Part shown: piece by piece, positions 1-14,003 of the stretch
Position numbering within the stretch: position 1 is the first letter of the stretch
How the letters are laid out: the number at the start of each line of letters is the position of its first letter
NCBI GenBank assembly: GCA_008933995.1
Contig: WARS01000126.1
Location: forward strand, 524,001 to 588,000
Reading direction: 5' to 3'
Length of the DNA: 64,000 nt
DNA from: Datnioides undecimradiatus
Lineage: Eukaryota; Chordata; Actinopteri; Lobotiformes; Datnioididae
Program-made: the position numbers and the translations under genes
Notes under the pieces: model-generated
What the model was told of the DNA's origin: nothing
What the model saw: the letters and a program-made list of their open reading frames with translations, nothing else
Database searches by the model: none

Positions 1-471
1 CATGGCTCCCTACTGTCAACTTAATGATAAGAGCATGAGAAGACCTTACAAAACACTGTGTGTTTGTATGGCAACTGACCTTTCCAATAAGACTATGATG
101 CTGATGATCAAAACTATTTAATGTGTCACTGAAAGTACTGGGAGAGTTAAAACTAAAAAAAACAGCATGTATAGAATCACCAATCAAAACAAATTAAACT
201 TGAAAATTTCAAATAAAAAGGCTTAAACACATTATTTTCCCACAGGTTATGCTTCTTCTGCGCACAGGCTTTGCATCAATGAGCGACACAATTAGCTTCT
301 TATATTGGCTGTTAAAAAGCAGACTGCTGCCTTTTGAGCAGCATTGGAGAGATATGCCATAGGGGTGTTACAGGCTTTTCCATTTAAACTGTGTCTTCTG
401 GATGGGTTTAAACGCAACTGTATGCTAACATGTTAGCAGTACACATTTTAAGGTGATTTACTTAAGGCAAA

Positions 472-560
472 GCAAATTTAGTTATATAGCAACATTCAGA
501 CAGCACAATTCAAAGCGCTTTACAGGGGCATAGAAACAATTTGCATAGATAAGAAAAAAC
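472..560 (-). repeat. Reversed LINE/SINE-type 3' tail fragment
   Basis: Read on the minus strand, this stretch contains 'tgtaaagcgctttgaa' followed by 'gctatataac'. This resembles the end of the L2 element found elsewhere in the window ('tgtaaagtgccctgagatga' then 'gcgctatataaataaa'). It looks like a decayed retroposon tail in reverse orientation. The family assignment is an inference; no boundaries or target-site duplication are visible. Confidence 0.45.
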
Positions 561-3500
561 AAAGAGTGTGGTGAATAAATATAGGTTTAAAAAGAAATTG
601 CATTTAAAAGGTTGGATTTAGTGTGTTCTGCCTGCCCCAGGAGGCAAACAGGAATGTATTAGTGCAGCTTTAAAGCAGCAGTCCACTGATTTATCAAGCG
701 CTCCTCTAACATGGTTGGACAGCTAATAAAATACATCAGAAGTGATGCAGCACAGCTGGCCTCCAGCAGAGATGAGGAGCAGGCAGAGGTGAGAAGCTTC
801 TTTTACACCCACAGATTTTTAAAAAAGTTTTCAAACTTGTGGTCTTTAGACCCGTCTGACGCTGACCGACTGAGTAAATGCAACCACACAACTTTTTTTA
901 AACACAGAGCAAGTTTTAAATTGGTGGAGTCTGCCTATGAGGTCATACACTGCGACAGAAACCTACTATACACACATTCTACATTATAATGTGTGATCAG
1001 TAAAACATCACGACAGGTGGATGAATCACAGACACAGAATTAACAAAAAGCCTTTAACAGAACCATGTATTTGCTTACAAACAGCACATAAGCTGCTTGT
1101 GTCTCTCTCAGCGTGCATAAATATGCAGGACCAGACTGTCAGGGGTCACTGAGGGTCACGCCATCCGTGTGGCCTTGTTCAAACTTCAGCTGACCTTAGT
1201 TTCCATGAAGGGTGCTCCTATATTTAGATGTCACATATTAAATGATTCACTCTGCTGTGTAAACATGAGACAGGACACAGTTCAGACAGACTGAGGTGAG
1301 ATATACGAGGCTTTAAAATATTATTAAAAAAAGGATTTCAAGACATTCATTTGTCCATCTGTTCTACTTCAGTCTATGTACCATGTAGCATGACAGCTGC
1401 CAACATGTTACACCACACCTCAGGCTCACCTCACCTCTCCTACCTAAACTTCTTTTGTTTACCCACCCTTCCACCGCCTGCCACACATCACCCACAAAGC
1501 CCCACCCACAGAGAGATTAGATAAACAAAGGCGCACTTACTTCTCAGTTTGAACGGCTCCTTTACATCAGCTTTTAAAGTTAGAAGCTCTACAGTTGTGT
1601 GTGATCCACCAGCTTGCTAAGTGCTGAACAATGTGCATGCGATGTGTGGTGTGGGAGTCAGCCGGGGCTAGCTAGACACAGTGGGCCGGCTGGAGGATGT
1701 GTTGGGAACTGTTGGCGGTCAGCGGCAGGCCTGGGCACGTTCCTGTTACCATCGAACACACATAAACACGTGTGTGTGAGCACATCTAGGTGTGTTGGGC
1801 TTATGTGTGTGACTGTTACTGGAATGTGAAGAGGTAATTCCAACACCAGCACGCTGTCGGAAGTAATGCCCATTCATTCATTCATTCATTCATCTCCACC
1901 GCAAGGATTTTGAAATAATATGAAATTCTGGCGAGGTCTGTCACTTTGTTTATTGTTGCACCACATTCTGACGCAGTTGTTTAAATATGTTTGCTCCTGT
2001 TTGGACAATGTTGCACCTATAGAAGCAGTGAAAGGCTGTAGCTTTTCAGTAATATCACCACGTTCCAAACAGACATTTATGGATCATGGAGAGCATCTTT
2101 TCATCATTTCAGAGTTAGCTGATTCAAAAAACAAGATGATCAGCCTGTGCTGATTTTGTAAAATAAAAAGGTATTGCTACATTTTCAGAGCTCAAAGCAA
2201 CCGAGTGCATTCAAAGAGAGGGATGGGAAATCAGCCGCACACCGCACACCCCACACCTATGGCTGTTCCTCACCAAATTACCTTTTGTGTTATTTACAGC
2301 CTTTATTCACCTTTAGAACCATTGTTGAAGTGCAACCACTTCTTTTCCAGGCAGATACTGATAAACTTACGTCATATTTTTTTCCCTTGCAGGCATGATT
2401 ACAGCAATGCTCCTCTTTCTGGTCAATTAAGCTGACCAGATCAAAATCTGTTAACATCTTTAAAGGAAATCCTAGTCTTTAATCTACCATCTTCTCCTGT
2501 GCTACACCAGCCTCTCTCTTCTGCACAGTCTGCTGTTTCCTTAATATGCGGTTGTTATGTACCATGCATTGCAATTTTGAACAAAAGGCACAATATAGAT
2601 AGTTTTGGTCTGATTGGATGATTACTATGATGTGCAATGAATGAAAACCTTATATTTTGCTTTTATTCCTAGCTGCATCCATTTGTTCACCTGAATGAGC
2701 TGATTGACTAGAGTGACTGCAGAAAGCTTGTTAAACTCCATGAGTTTTAACTAAGGCCCACATCATTGTTGAGTGGCAACAGAAGGCATATGTGTTAGTC
2801 ACTAGGAAAGTTGGTAATCTTTCCTAGTAAGTTAACAACCAGCAGCTCATTGTAGTGGAACATTTGGCAGCTAAAAGGCCAGTTATTTACTTTAGGAGCT
2901 GGTGGAGATCAAAAATAGAGCCAAAAGGACAAGTAAATGGACATTAGCATATTGCTAACTTTGCTGCTGGTAGTGTGAGGGGGAGGCAATGCAGAGATAT
3001 ATCTGTGACCCTTTGGGCTAACCTCTAACCCATACCCACACTTCCAGCTAACCACCAGGGTTTGCTCACCAAAGGGAGTGAGTGGATACAAGAATGTTGG
3101 ACATGACTCATTTTCTAAGTGCAGGAGGAGCTGAAACCATCAAAACACAAAGATGTGTCATTGAAAGCCAGAGTGGAAACGTGAGATAACCATCTAGTCT
3201 GTCCACCTATCATTGACTTGTCATGACATGCACGCACAGTGACTTTTCCTGCAGAAGCTACACCCCTCTGTTCGTCCAGCCTTGTAATGACGGCATCAGA
3301 CACCTACAGTCATCGCGCATGATCAAATGTCGCAGTCTTGAATGGACACTTTCCTGCTGCGTGTTGATACCGCGTTGTTAGGGATCTCAGCACATCTTAT
3401 CCATGATCGCAACATCCAAAATGGATGGCAGTCAACAAGAGCATAGCTGAAGAGATTACTATCCACTGCAGGGCTACTCTAATGAGTCCACTTCTGAGTT

Positions 3501-6500
3501 CTCTTGATCATGGGATTGATTGGTATTGTTGCGGTTGTCACAAACCTGTCAACAGAACCTGTTTATTTCACAATGGTCGTTTGCTTATGGATAATCTCTT
3601 AGAGCTACAGTTACACAATGAATAATTCTCATTGCCAGTGCTCTCAGTCTCAGTCTTGTTATCTCTGCAACAACAAAAATCACACTCCTGACCACAGTGA
3701 ACAGTCAAACAGCCATATGAAAAAAACAAAGATCAGGACCAAAATTTTAAAAATATATATTATAAAATAATGCAAGGTCATGTGTCTATTTCAGTACAAT
3801 CCATAAAAACAGATGCCTGCTACTATAAAGAGCTGCCAACAAACATCAGAGCCCTGGATGTGCATACCTCTGTTTGTTTTTTTCATTTTTAGATATTATT
3901 TATGTGTGGTATTGCACAGCTCAATTTGCATTATGTCAGTTTGCAGTTGTGCATTTGTGCAGAGTGACTGCAGGAATGAGTGATGGTTTAATGAGTCATT
4001 CAATTAGCAATGGGTGATGCCTCAGATTGTGATATCCATCCTCCACCAAGTAACTGCAGCCTCTAATATTCTTAACTTTACCTGTGGAAAACCTACATGA
4101 ACCCAGTTTGCATTATTACATTTACAAAGGCCTCTCATCTGACAAACACCTAGAGACAATTCCAGTAGACCTAAACAGATGGAGAGCAGAGACTGGGAGC
4201 AGCATGATGCTTCACTAATCAACAAGCAGCTGCAGACTGAACAGACCTGTGGAGGTTTCTTTCCCAGCATCAGAAGTGATTATTATTTTCAAAAGCAGTG
4301 AATGTGCTCATGTATCATGTAGTGGAGAGAAACATGCCGCAATATATGCTGAGATTGAATTATTGATAGGTTGGTTGTGTGTTGCTGTTTGTTAGTTTGC
4401 TTCTGTTTTGTGCCAAATATGCAGTCGTCGGGGCCTGATGTCACAGATGTCACTGTGCCTAATGAATGCACACCAGTCAAAGTGAGCCCAGTGTGTGAGG
4501 GCAACTCTGCCATTCATTGTGTGATAGCTTCTCTTTCTGTTGGTCGATCATAGCTATTTGTGTGTTTCTCAAAGTTTAGCAAAGATGAAACAGTGATTTT
4601 GCAGCTGCTTCCTTGAATTCAATTGTTAAACAAGCGTCAATTGAAGTGAATGAGCAAATATCCACAGATATTGGAGAAACTGAAAACCAACTTTAGGGCT
4701 CCATCAACTGATTGTGGGGAAAGCATATAGAGGAGACACAGACCATTAGTATCAGAGTCATGTGTGTCCACTTTATTAATGTAACTCCAATATTCACTCT
4801 CCTTTTAGCTCTGGTTTGGTCATCTCCCGAGGGAAATGGCTGGCTGTATGTTTTAGTTGTTGGTCCAGTCACACCTACATTAAATGAAAACTTCAAAACT
4901 TTCCATCATCATTCAGCAGAAGATGTTACACTGTGGATTCTCACATGTACCGGCACATGTTGAGCAAGGCTATTATGAAGGGTAATGACTGTGAAATGGA
5001 ACAAAAGAGGTCCTGGAGGCAGTAACATTAAACTGTAGGTCAACACCCTTTTTGTTGCTAAGTACAGCGAGTTAGAGACAAGCTCAAGCACGGTCCTGCA
5101 CTTCACCTCCGTTTCACAACAGCCAAGCCTGGCGGAGAGTGACAAAGAGAGCGGACGCTTTCACGCTGAGCCATATGAATGAAGCGCAACCATATGTGTA
5201 CTGTGCTGCCTGTGACATCTCTCCAATCACAGTCATTAAAGTGTAAACTCTAGGACACCTCTCTACATGGCCACAAAGGCAGCTTGAATAATGCATTCAG
5301 AGTGATGTCAAAGAGTGAGTCAGCCCGCTTCAGCTCTCTGCAGAGTGTGTTTCAGCTTGTGGTTTGGACTGCTGGGCATTTCTGTAACTAGCTCGTTACA
5401 CACTCCATAGAACTGTCTCCTTTCCTAAACTGCCTGCGAGTGAGAATGAGAAAGGGAGGGAAACATGTACATACTCAGATCCACAATGGATCTGCAGTGG
5501 TTTTAGCACTCCATTTAAGAGCTGATACATGTTATGAAAGCTATGGATGAGTATGTACATGTGTACCTGTGTGTGCACGTGTACGTGTGCATGTAAGAAG
5601 CGAGTGCACTGATTAATTTGTTTATGGTTTTCAGCATGTGTGCATACTGTTACTGTGCCACTGGCTAGATGTTACAGGCCATCAGTCAAAGGCAAACTAA
5701 CACAATGGCTTCACAGTCCCCACCTGACTGCTCCCTCCACACAGCACATGCACACACAATGGGATCCAGTCAGCGCACCTAAGTGCATGGAGAGGTTTCA
5801 TGCAAGTGTGCAATCTGCGGCATCCCAGATAGTGTGCATTTCAAAGAAAAAGACAAAGCTGCGGACAAAGACAGTGCCAGAAGATGGTTCATCACCGGCT
5901 TCGAGCTTCCTAGAAATGACATAACTGACTGTTAGTAAATACTCCAATTTACGAGTCATTGTGGTGGTCATGTGACAAGGCACTGAGTGCTCTGGAGCAC
6001 AGAGCCATCAGATGATATCGGCTAATTAAATACTTGACAGATCAAGAAGCTTTGTCACATTTATGCAAATCATTGAAAATCCCACTTTGGAATAAAACAG
6101 TAGCACGCAGCTCATTGACTGACGTTGTCTGCAAAAGCTACCATGGTGTAAGTGGTGGGGGAACAATATCTGTAGGCTGACAAACTGATGTCTGCTCTGA
6201 GGAGTAGCAGTGAGAGAAAGCGATGGAGGCATCAGTCGTTCCCATCCACCTCTCTGTCTGTCTGACACTTCAGCTCAGGGCAGGATATCTCTGCAGCTCC
6301 AGGTGTGATTAAGGAGATATTTGACATGGGTTTTCGTGGTCTCCAGAGGATTTGTGTTTACCCCGTGCCTTACATCAAATCAAACACTTATAATGCTGAA
6401 AGAAATGGCTGTACTTCAGTTAAACTGACTGACCTGGTGTAATCAAATGTGATCCCCTTGTAGGAGCTAGGAGCTGCTGTCCAAATGAGACCGTCTCTGG

Positions 6501-8152
6501 TGTTCCTGGCCTAAGAGCAGCACACAATGAACAGTTGCAGCAGTGTGAGCAGTACTTGTTGTGAAAAAGTGTATCTGGTTACTTCGCCTGAACAACATCA
6601 GAACCTGTGTTACCTGTGTGCGTTTTTGTGCCCAGTTGCTGGTGCGTGTGCGCGATCCGCGAAACTTTGGCATACAAAATATTCTGTTCCATTATATCCT
6701 GAGCAGATTCATGCTCTTATCAAACAGTCTGATTTTAATCTGGGTTTTTTTTTTAATCTAATATCACAAAATAGTGTTTGGTTTCATCCTCACATGAAAA
6801 CATTCATTCCTAATCTGTATTTTTTGCCAAAACATAATTAGAATTTCATATTCTACACCTAAAGCAACCTTTGATTTCATGCAACATTTTATTCTGTTAT
6901 TTGAATAAATGCATGTCCACCCACACACAGCAGCAACACCAGCAGCAACACACTTTCCCTGGAAAAGGGTTGGATTGTTTTGAATCTTTCAGGTCTTTAT
7001 CCCAGGTGAGGTGCTGGGTTGCAGTGCTGTTAAATCCCCCGTGACTGAGCTGAAAGAGGCTGAAAACCAACACCCTGCTGAAAAACAAGCCTCCACAAAG
7101 GGACAGAAAACCGGCTTTTCCCATCAACCACACACACGTTCATGACTGCCAAGGTCGGGTGATACAGTTGGCCGACAGCACGTCACAGAGTGTGTGTGGT
7201 GTGTTCATCGCAGGAAAGTCAAGAAGTCACACACACAGTTATTGTGCTCCTTGTAAAGTGGAGCCGAGAAAACACAGGATGAGGAAGAATATAAAAATAA
7301 GTCAGAGCATTTCAGAATGTGTGCCAGTCCCACTGTTCCCTGTCATGAAGCCAAACAAGGGGTGATGAGGTTCTCTGCTTCCTGACAGAGACTGAGTAAG
7401 TGTGACAGTGATCTCTTCACACACTCCAACTTCCACCATTTGCTCCAGATCACTGAATGGTGGGACAAACCTGAGCGGCGCAGAGAGTCAGTGTTGGGAG
7501 TAGCAAAGGTCTCCTGAACACAGACCGTTCTTCTCTGCAGTAGGGGAAAATGTTCAGCATCATCAAGTTTGAATTTGTCCAACAGTTGATATTATGACAA
7601 AATCGGCCTCGGCTCTCCTGCTCCAAACCAACACCCAAAGGTGAAGCACATGTCCATCCTCAGATCAGGTGACCATCTCATGTCTGTGATTTAGAAACTG
7701 ATTTTTACATACTCTTATTTTTTTATCATGGACATAAATACCTCTGCAATCTGGTTTTGCGTTACACATTCTCAGAACATCTCAGGTGAACGGGTGTTTC
7801 CTCCTAATATCTCAGTGAAACGTGTGAACATGTGAGGACAGCACAGACTTGGGCTGTTGTAAGTAATCTGAGAGCTGAGTTCAGCTTTTGTTTTTTTCTG
7901 GGGTTAGGGTTTTATGTGCATGTGCACAATCTGTGCCCTGAAGTGAGGGCATGGTTTCATCAGCACAGCCTCGTTAACATCCAGACTCTGGTAAGACTCA
8001 TGTTACACAATGATTACCAGAGAAAGCTGTCAGCTGTTTCAGGAACAGTGAAACAGAAACATAGCCATTAGCCATGTGTTTTTGATATTCAGGAGAGTTC
8101 CCCATTTGTGTGTATGAGTGTGAGGTATGCCGTGTTTCCACTATGAGACAAA
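561..8152. other. Intergenic stretch without a recognisable gene
   Basis: Open frames here are short (under 115 codons) and overlap on both strands. None has a recognised protein motif or forms a spliced series with neighbours. The only clear simple repeat is an (ATTC)n run at about 1871-1893. The frame at 711-989 was considered and rejected as a gene (see rejected list). Regulatory elements could be present but cannot be recognised from sequence alone. Confidence 0.5.

Positions 8153-8192
<40 letters not shown>
8153..8192. repeat. (TG)n(TA)n microsatellite
   Basis: An uninterrupted run of TG dinucleotides passes directly into a TA run. Confidence 0.95.
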
Positions 8193-8681
8193 AATAAATC
8201 ATTTATTTATGAGCCACTTAACCCGTTGCAATGATGAAAAAATCCTGGACACACCATGAAAACATGTAGACCAACAGAGTTTTTAATAAGCAAGCTAACT
8301 CAACATTTGTGATCAGGTCAAAGACAAACGCGACTGTAGCCTGAGAACGCTCAGGAGTCCAAATGGAAATCTGTGTTAATTTCATTAATGAAAACTAATA
8401 TGAAACTTTTTGTGACTACGCTGAGACGCTGACGAGCTAAAAGCAGGTCTTTGATGTGAAAAGATATGATGAGATGTATGTTTTGTTTTCCTGAATGATC
8501 CATAAGTGGGACTTGACAATCAGAACATGCACAGAACTCTACTCCCAGTCTGTCTTTATATCAAAAATACATCCCGGCCATTGACTGACCTGCAGATTCA
8601 AAAGGGTTGGTCAGACATTCAGAATACATCTCTGGGCAAACTGCACAACGCAGCAGAAAAGAAAACACAAAGCACTGTCGC

Positions 8682-8903
8682 AGTCAGGGCAGATGGCCGT
8701 CCACCTAGAGCCAGGATCTGCCCAAGGTTTCTGCCTGTTAAAAGGAAGTTTTTCCTTGCCACTGTCGCCAAGTGTCTGCTCATGGTGGAACCTTTGGGTG
8801 TAATTAATAATAATGAGTTTAGTCTAAATCTTCTCTATATGTAAAGTGCCCTGAGATAACTGTTGTTGTGATTTGAAGCTATACAAATACAATTGAAGTG
8901 AAC
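8682..8903 (+). mobile_element. L2 LINE 3'-end fragment
   Basis: The block is nearly identical over about 200 bases to the 3' untranslated end of the larger L2 copy at 51.9-52.1 kb. It shares 'agatggccgtccacctagag', 'aaggaagtttttccttgcca' and the terminal 'aaagtgccctgagat'. It is strongly 5'-truncated, holds no coding part and ends in a degenerate 'caattgaagtgaa' tail. It therefore represents an older insertion of the same family, in the same orientation. Confidence 0.85.
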
Positions 8904-9937
8904 TGCAGTGATGTAATACAGAGACGAATTAGGTAGGAATAAAACAACCCACCCAAGCAGGGGCATTTAAAGAAACATCACCCTGTTACTAAAGCCAGGA
9001 TACGTCCTAATGTTAATGAAGCACAGTGTCACTGGGCAGTTAGCGGGCTGGAAGCCAGTTAGGATCCCAAAAAAGAGAAACGGGAGAGAAACATGTTGCT
9101 GTAACAATATCAGCAATCGACCTTGAAACTGAAACGTGACAAAACTAATGAGCATTTTCATCTAAAAACAACTAAATGTAAAATAGGGGGCCAAACTGAA
9201 GTAAGGCCATAACTTGAAATCAGGTGCCAAAATCAACACGACAAACACAGATAACTCAGGAAAGTTTCTAAAAAGCCAAAAAACAACAATAAAAAACAAC
9301 CCTGGTCCACCGACCACAGGCCTTACTCCACCGACGGACATTTGACAGTCAAAAGCCGAGTTATCTGACGTCTCATTTCCAAGTCAGATGTGGGGTTTTC
9401 TTTTCTATATAGTCTCAACCAGACGGTCCAGAACAGCGGGCAACATATCTGAAAAGGTCACAGAGACTCGCAGCCATATGCATGAGATGAAAAGTAGGAA
9501 ATCATTTGGTGGAGAAAAAGGAATAAACTCTTTCTGTGAAAAGGTCAGGCGGTGTGTTCCAAACTCAGAGAGACATTACACTGGGAGATTGCAGTGGGGT
9601 TTTTTGGGGGTGGGGGTATTGGTTTATGATATTTCCTGCGAGATATATTCAAAGAAAAATCACAACGTGTGGTCTCTGACTCTCTAAATGTAAATGTAAT
9701 TCTGTCTTGTTTGGACTCGCTGTCACTTTCATACAGCCGTGCTGCAGTGGTAAATTACGCACTTCAGTCGCATTAATTGCTGTTTCCACTGCTCAGAGTT
9801 TAAGCTGTGCTTGATTTTCTAATGTAATGACTGCTGGGTGGGCTCACTACACAGTAATTAGACTTACGCATGCCGCCACTTGTCAGTTTGCCAATGAGTC
9901 TGCAAACTAACAAGCCATCTAGTTACATTAATGAAAA

Positions 9938-9980
9938 GCACACACACGCACACACACACACGCACACACACACACACACA
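9938..9980. repeat. (CA)n microsatellite with CG interruptions
   Basis: CA dinucleotides, interrupted three times by a CG step. Confidence 0.95.
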
Positions 9981-10385
9981 CTTAGAACTATGTACCATAG
10001 TAGTAGAAGAGTGGTTGGCCTGGCTAACTGCAAGCACACAGGAAACAACATTTAACCCAAACATCTTGTGCATCAAAGCCTCATCAATGAGCTCATCGAT
10101 GAACGTGTTGTATCCTGTTGAATCTGCACACAAACCCAAAGTGACAGTTTGCGGTTTTAGTGGGAAGTAATGTTACATTTCTTGACAAACATGCACTGAT
10201 TAAATAAACTAAATGTGTATTAAACAGCGAACCATCTTATTTCTGATGTTGTTGTTATGTATTTGGATTTGGATTTGAAATCGTAGCCAGAAACCTGGTC
10301 CAGAAGTACTCACCTGCAGGGGTGTGTCCAGGCTTTTTTTTTTGCAGGGGCAGGTATGACAGACATGTATATGCACGCATAATCC

Positions 10386-10387
<2 letters not shown>

Positions 10388-10417
<30 letters not shown>
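10388..10417. repeat. (AC)n microsatellite
   Basis: An uninterrupted run of AC dinucleotides. Confidence 0.95.
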
Positions 10418-10418
<1 letters not shown>

Positions 10419-10666
10419 CTGAATAGCATTAATCCACCTTTTCTCATATTTGCTTTAACTGCTGACATTACAGAATTTCCGATCTCTTGTCTCTTGATGT
10501 TTCTGTGTTTTGATTTAAAATATGAAGTATCACAACACAACAGAGACACACCACACAAAAAGAATATACAACTATTCAACTATTTAGGTCCTCAGAAAAG
10601 AAAGAAACACCGGCCTCACACTGGGCAGACAGCCAATCATAGAATCAGATAGATAGGTGTCACATG

Positions 10667-10687
10667 GGGTGGCCAGTCAGGCCACCC
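10667..10687. repeat. Perfect short inverted repeat (hairpin)
   Basis: The sequence is gggtggcc, a five-base loop agtca, then ggccaccc: a perfect 8-bp G+C-rich stem. A further 'ggccaccc' copy follows directly at 10689-10696. It may be a piece of a transposable element; no element boundary is visible. Confidence 0.7.
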
Positions 10688-12057
10688 AGGCCACCCTCCT
10701 GAACATGCCCTAGTTTATCAAGAAATAGTTCCAGCATCCATTCCAGACTAACCACGTCCTGACACCAGCTCTGTCACACACAGCCAGGAGACTGAGATCC
10801 ATCTGAACATCACGCTCTTAGGAAAAAAATTTAAATTGTGTATTTGCTTAAATGTTCATCAATCAATTTTGATATTAGTTAATGATACAACATAAAATAT
10901 TGTCAACCATCGAGCAAAAAACAGTCTGGGTGCCAAATAATTGTCAAAGGTTTGTAGAGCTTGCATCATGTATGACAAAAAAAATGAAGAAAACCATATT
11001 TTATAAAGTAGTAAATATGACATATACTTCCAATAAATGAAATGAAATGAAGCTCGAGTGCACGCTGTGCATAAGCCTCCTTTGCTCAAACTGGTGATGG
11101 AACTTTCTTATTGTCAACGAGTTCTGTCAGAAACCCAAACCGACAATGAACGTGTCTCCTAACAAGTGTTGCATGTGCATCGCAGCCTGATAGATATTCT
11201 TCCTCTGTGCCACAGCACTCCACTGCTGTCCAAAAACTAGTAAAAACACATTAATGAGCCCCACTGTTGCACAGGCTGACAATTACACACTCACAAACAC
11301 ACACACACCATCCTGGTGCCCACTAAAACATTAAAATGTGTACTAGTCCTCTGCTTAAAATGCAGTGCAACAAATGCATTATGACCCACTGTTTAAGTAA
11401 CATTTGATAAAACAAGAGTGACCGGTTATATATTAAAACAATATTGGTTATTGATTAAACAATATTATTTTAACTTGGAACCAAACCTGAGCAGCAGAGG
11501 GTGAGCTGTACGGTTTTTATGGCACCCAGAATAGGCCAACCTCCAAAATCCACTGATTTCTCACAATGCAACTCAACAGACCCTCAATCCTTAGTGCACA
11601 TTTACATCTTTCAAACAGCACATCTCCAGTTTGTAATAAAGGTTCATGTTGTTCAGAATGTGTGCCTCTGCTTTTACAAGGATGCCTCATGCTCATACAG
11701 TCAGGGAACTGACTTTGACATCTAAAGTGTGTAAGACGCTGCTTTAATGACATCATTCATAACATGTGAGTAGGTGTATTTACTATTCTGGAAGATCACA
11801 CTGGTGTGAACGCAGGACACTTTCTGACCATGTGTCTCACAGTTCATACAGTCACTTTGGGTGTGCACAGTCATATCAGCACCAAACAAACCCCTGTTTG
11901 TTTTACCTTATGGCCTCATAAAAAATTCATATGGTACAACACGTAGGCAGCGTGGAGGACATGGCGGCGCTCCTCTCATGCTTTCAAGTCAGCCGGACAC
12001 GTTGCTCACTGCTACTTGAATGAACATGTACGTGCTTCCTCACGGCGTCACGTTTAA

Positions 12058-12360
12058 GTGATTATCAGCATTTATTGATTGTGGCTCTGCTTTTAATACA
12101 GTCGTGCTGGTGTAGAAACTCACAGGTGTTAGTCTATGCAAGTCCGGGTGCAGCTGGCTATTTGTATCATCAGTCTGTGACAGTAGGCAAAACATACTCA
12201 TCTGCAGTAACAGGGGCTGAAGAGGCTGCTGCTGTTCCCTCCTGTACACTGTGCAGCCTATTTACACATGACCAACTATGATACCATAAACTTTGCTTAC
12301 AACACCACTGTGAATGGACTGATAGGTGACAGTGATGAGAGGACTGACTGCACCCTCAAG
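12058..12360 (+). pseudogene. Decayed LINE reverse transcriptase fragment
   Basis: Separate frames retain pieces of a non-LTR reverse transcriptase in the expected order. FIDCGSAFNTVV at 12071-12106 corresponds to the RT A block, normally FIDYSSAFNTI. LFTHD near 12258-12272 precedes the catalytic block. FAYNTTVNGLIGDSDE from about 12292 corresponds to the FADDTTVVGLI block of teleost LINEs. The catalytic aspartate pair has become Tyr-Asn, and frames change between the blocks, so it is dead. The closest relative in the window is the Rex1-like element at 32.6 kb. The match is by memory of family motifs, not by alignment. Confidence 0.65.
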
Positions 12361-13215
12361 AAAGCACTTCAGAGGCTGTTCTCCCAGTATGGAAGCCCTG
12401 GTGAACTGGCTGCACCGCAGTCTGGTTCAGCAGCAGTGTGTCGTTCCTGCCACTCACTCTCATGGATTCTGGCCCCTGTTAAAGCCACAGACTTGCCATC
12501 CATCAGCTCTATCCCCTCTAGATCAGCCCCAGCTCCTGTCCCACTCATGGCCAGGTCATTGTCTCAGCTACAGTGGCGCACACACACTTCAGGGCCTCTC
12601 TCGTTTTCAGGGTTACTGTTCGTGTTTATTCCTCGCCTGTCGTCTTTCCCTTGCGCCTCAGGATCATCTCTCATCTCATGCCTGCCTCGCTGCTTGTCAA
12701 CCTGCCTGCTAACCCTGAAGGTAACTCCAGCCTGCCCGCACCACTCACCATCATCTGTCCTTCAAGCCTGGCCCAACTCTGCCATCCAGCACCATTGTTT
12801 GCCTCTCTACCTCCATTCCAACAACTGACCTTCCCCTCTGTCTGTGCCCTGTGATTTGGTATTATAGTGAGTATTTGGTTATGTGATGGTCTGTATCTAC
12901 CTACATACACAAAGAATTTGAGTGCAGGAACAGAGAAAACAAAAGAGAAATCTGGTCAGTCCTTGTCCGAAGGGGAGACTGTCTGTTTTAGAGAGTCTCT
13001 CTGAAATTGTTTTTGATGAAACAAAAGTACAGCTACACTACAAGTTCCACTTAAAGCCCATGAAACTCATATGAACCCACTCAAGGACAAGAAGTGCCTG
13101 AAAAAGCAGTTCAAGGACTCTGTCTCTGTTAAAGACTCCTGAAACACCTCAGGGAACCTCCTGAGTCCTCACAGACCCTGAATGTATCTACAGCCAACAT
13201 GCAGGATATCACTTG

Positions 13216-13222
<7 letters not shown>
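12361..13222. other. C/T-rich stretch without a supported gene
   Basis: Long frames at 12268-12828 and 12326-12712 arise because the strand is pyrimidine-rich and poor in stop codons. Their translations are Ser/Pro/Leu-rich in all frames, show no domain, and the first begins inside the dead reverse transcriptase. I treat the region as non-coding. Confidence 0.55.

Positions 13223-13258
<36 letters not shown>
13223..13258. repeat. (TG)n microsatellite
   Basis: An uninterrupted TG run; a second TG run lies at 13381-13407. Confidence 0.95.
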
Positions 13259-13260
<2 letters not shown>

Positions 13261-13380
13261 TTAGTGTGAGTCTCAGACATGACACATATTTGACACTACA
13301 GCTGAAACAGATGTTGTCTGAGGTAACTTCCTCTGTGTCTCCTCAGCAGGTGTCGCCTCAGTTCCGTTTCCTTACAAATT

Positions 13381-13407
<27 letters not shown>
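13381..13407. repeat. (TG)n microsatellite
   Basis: An uninterrupted TG run, about 120 bases from the preceding one. Confidence 0.95.
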
Positions 13408-13411
<4 letters not shown>

Positions 13412-13935
13412 CTGTAAGCATGCTTCTGCAGGGGTCCTTTAAGGATGTCCCTTAACAAACAACCTGCTGCCCACACACGCTCTACAATAGCTCCTGTATT
13501 TTACTGTACATGTAAAACAGTTTGGTGTGACTTGCGCTGCATTACATGTATTACATGGATAAACAAAGGTGTGTGAGGACAGCTCAGCATCACTAACATG
13601 CATTAATTTCTGATTTCAATCTTATGTTAAAGCAACAACAAATAATCTTTGTGTTGTCACATGTTTTCAGATAATACACTTGTGATAAATTAAAATTTTC
13701 TATGTGTGTAGGATTTTTAGAAATGTTGTAGGTGAAGTAACACATGAAGCATCCTCTGGCTTAAATAACATATCTTAGGCTCATGTGATCGTTAGAACTG
13801 TCACAACTGACTCAACCTGTAGTATCTCACATGTGAAACACCACAGGACATAATAATAGGACATATGCCAATGTGGTTTTCTGAAATTTCACATGTGAAA
13901 ATTAAAAACCACAGTTTCATATGTGTGTGCTTGTG

Positions 13936-13938
<3 letters not shown>

Positions 13939-14003
<65 letters not shown>
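13939..14003. repeat. (AT)n(AC)n compound microsatellite
   Basis: About 40 bases of AT dinucleotides run directly into about 26 bases of AC. Confidence 0.95.

Larger units (their letters stand above)
8904..12057. other. Intergenic stretch; simple repeats only
   Basis: No exon series or recognised protein was seen. The stretch holds CA microsatellites at 9938-9980 (interrupted by CG steps) and 10388-10417. It also holds a perfect short hairpin at 10667-10687. Confidence 0.5.

Noticed and set aside
711-989. A 92-codon open frame, candidate small protein or exon
   Set aside because: No recognised domain, no consistent splice partners, and it lies between repeat debris; frames of this length are expected by chance here.
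12268-12828. A 186-codon open frame, the longest in the first 16 kb
   Set aside because: It starts in a dead reverse transcriptase and continues into pyrimidine-rich DNA with long stop-free stretches in all three plus frames; composition, not coding, explains it.
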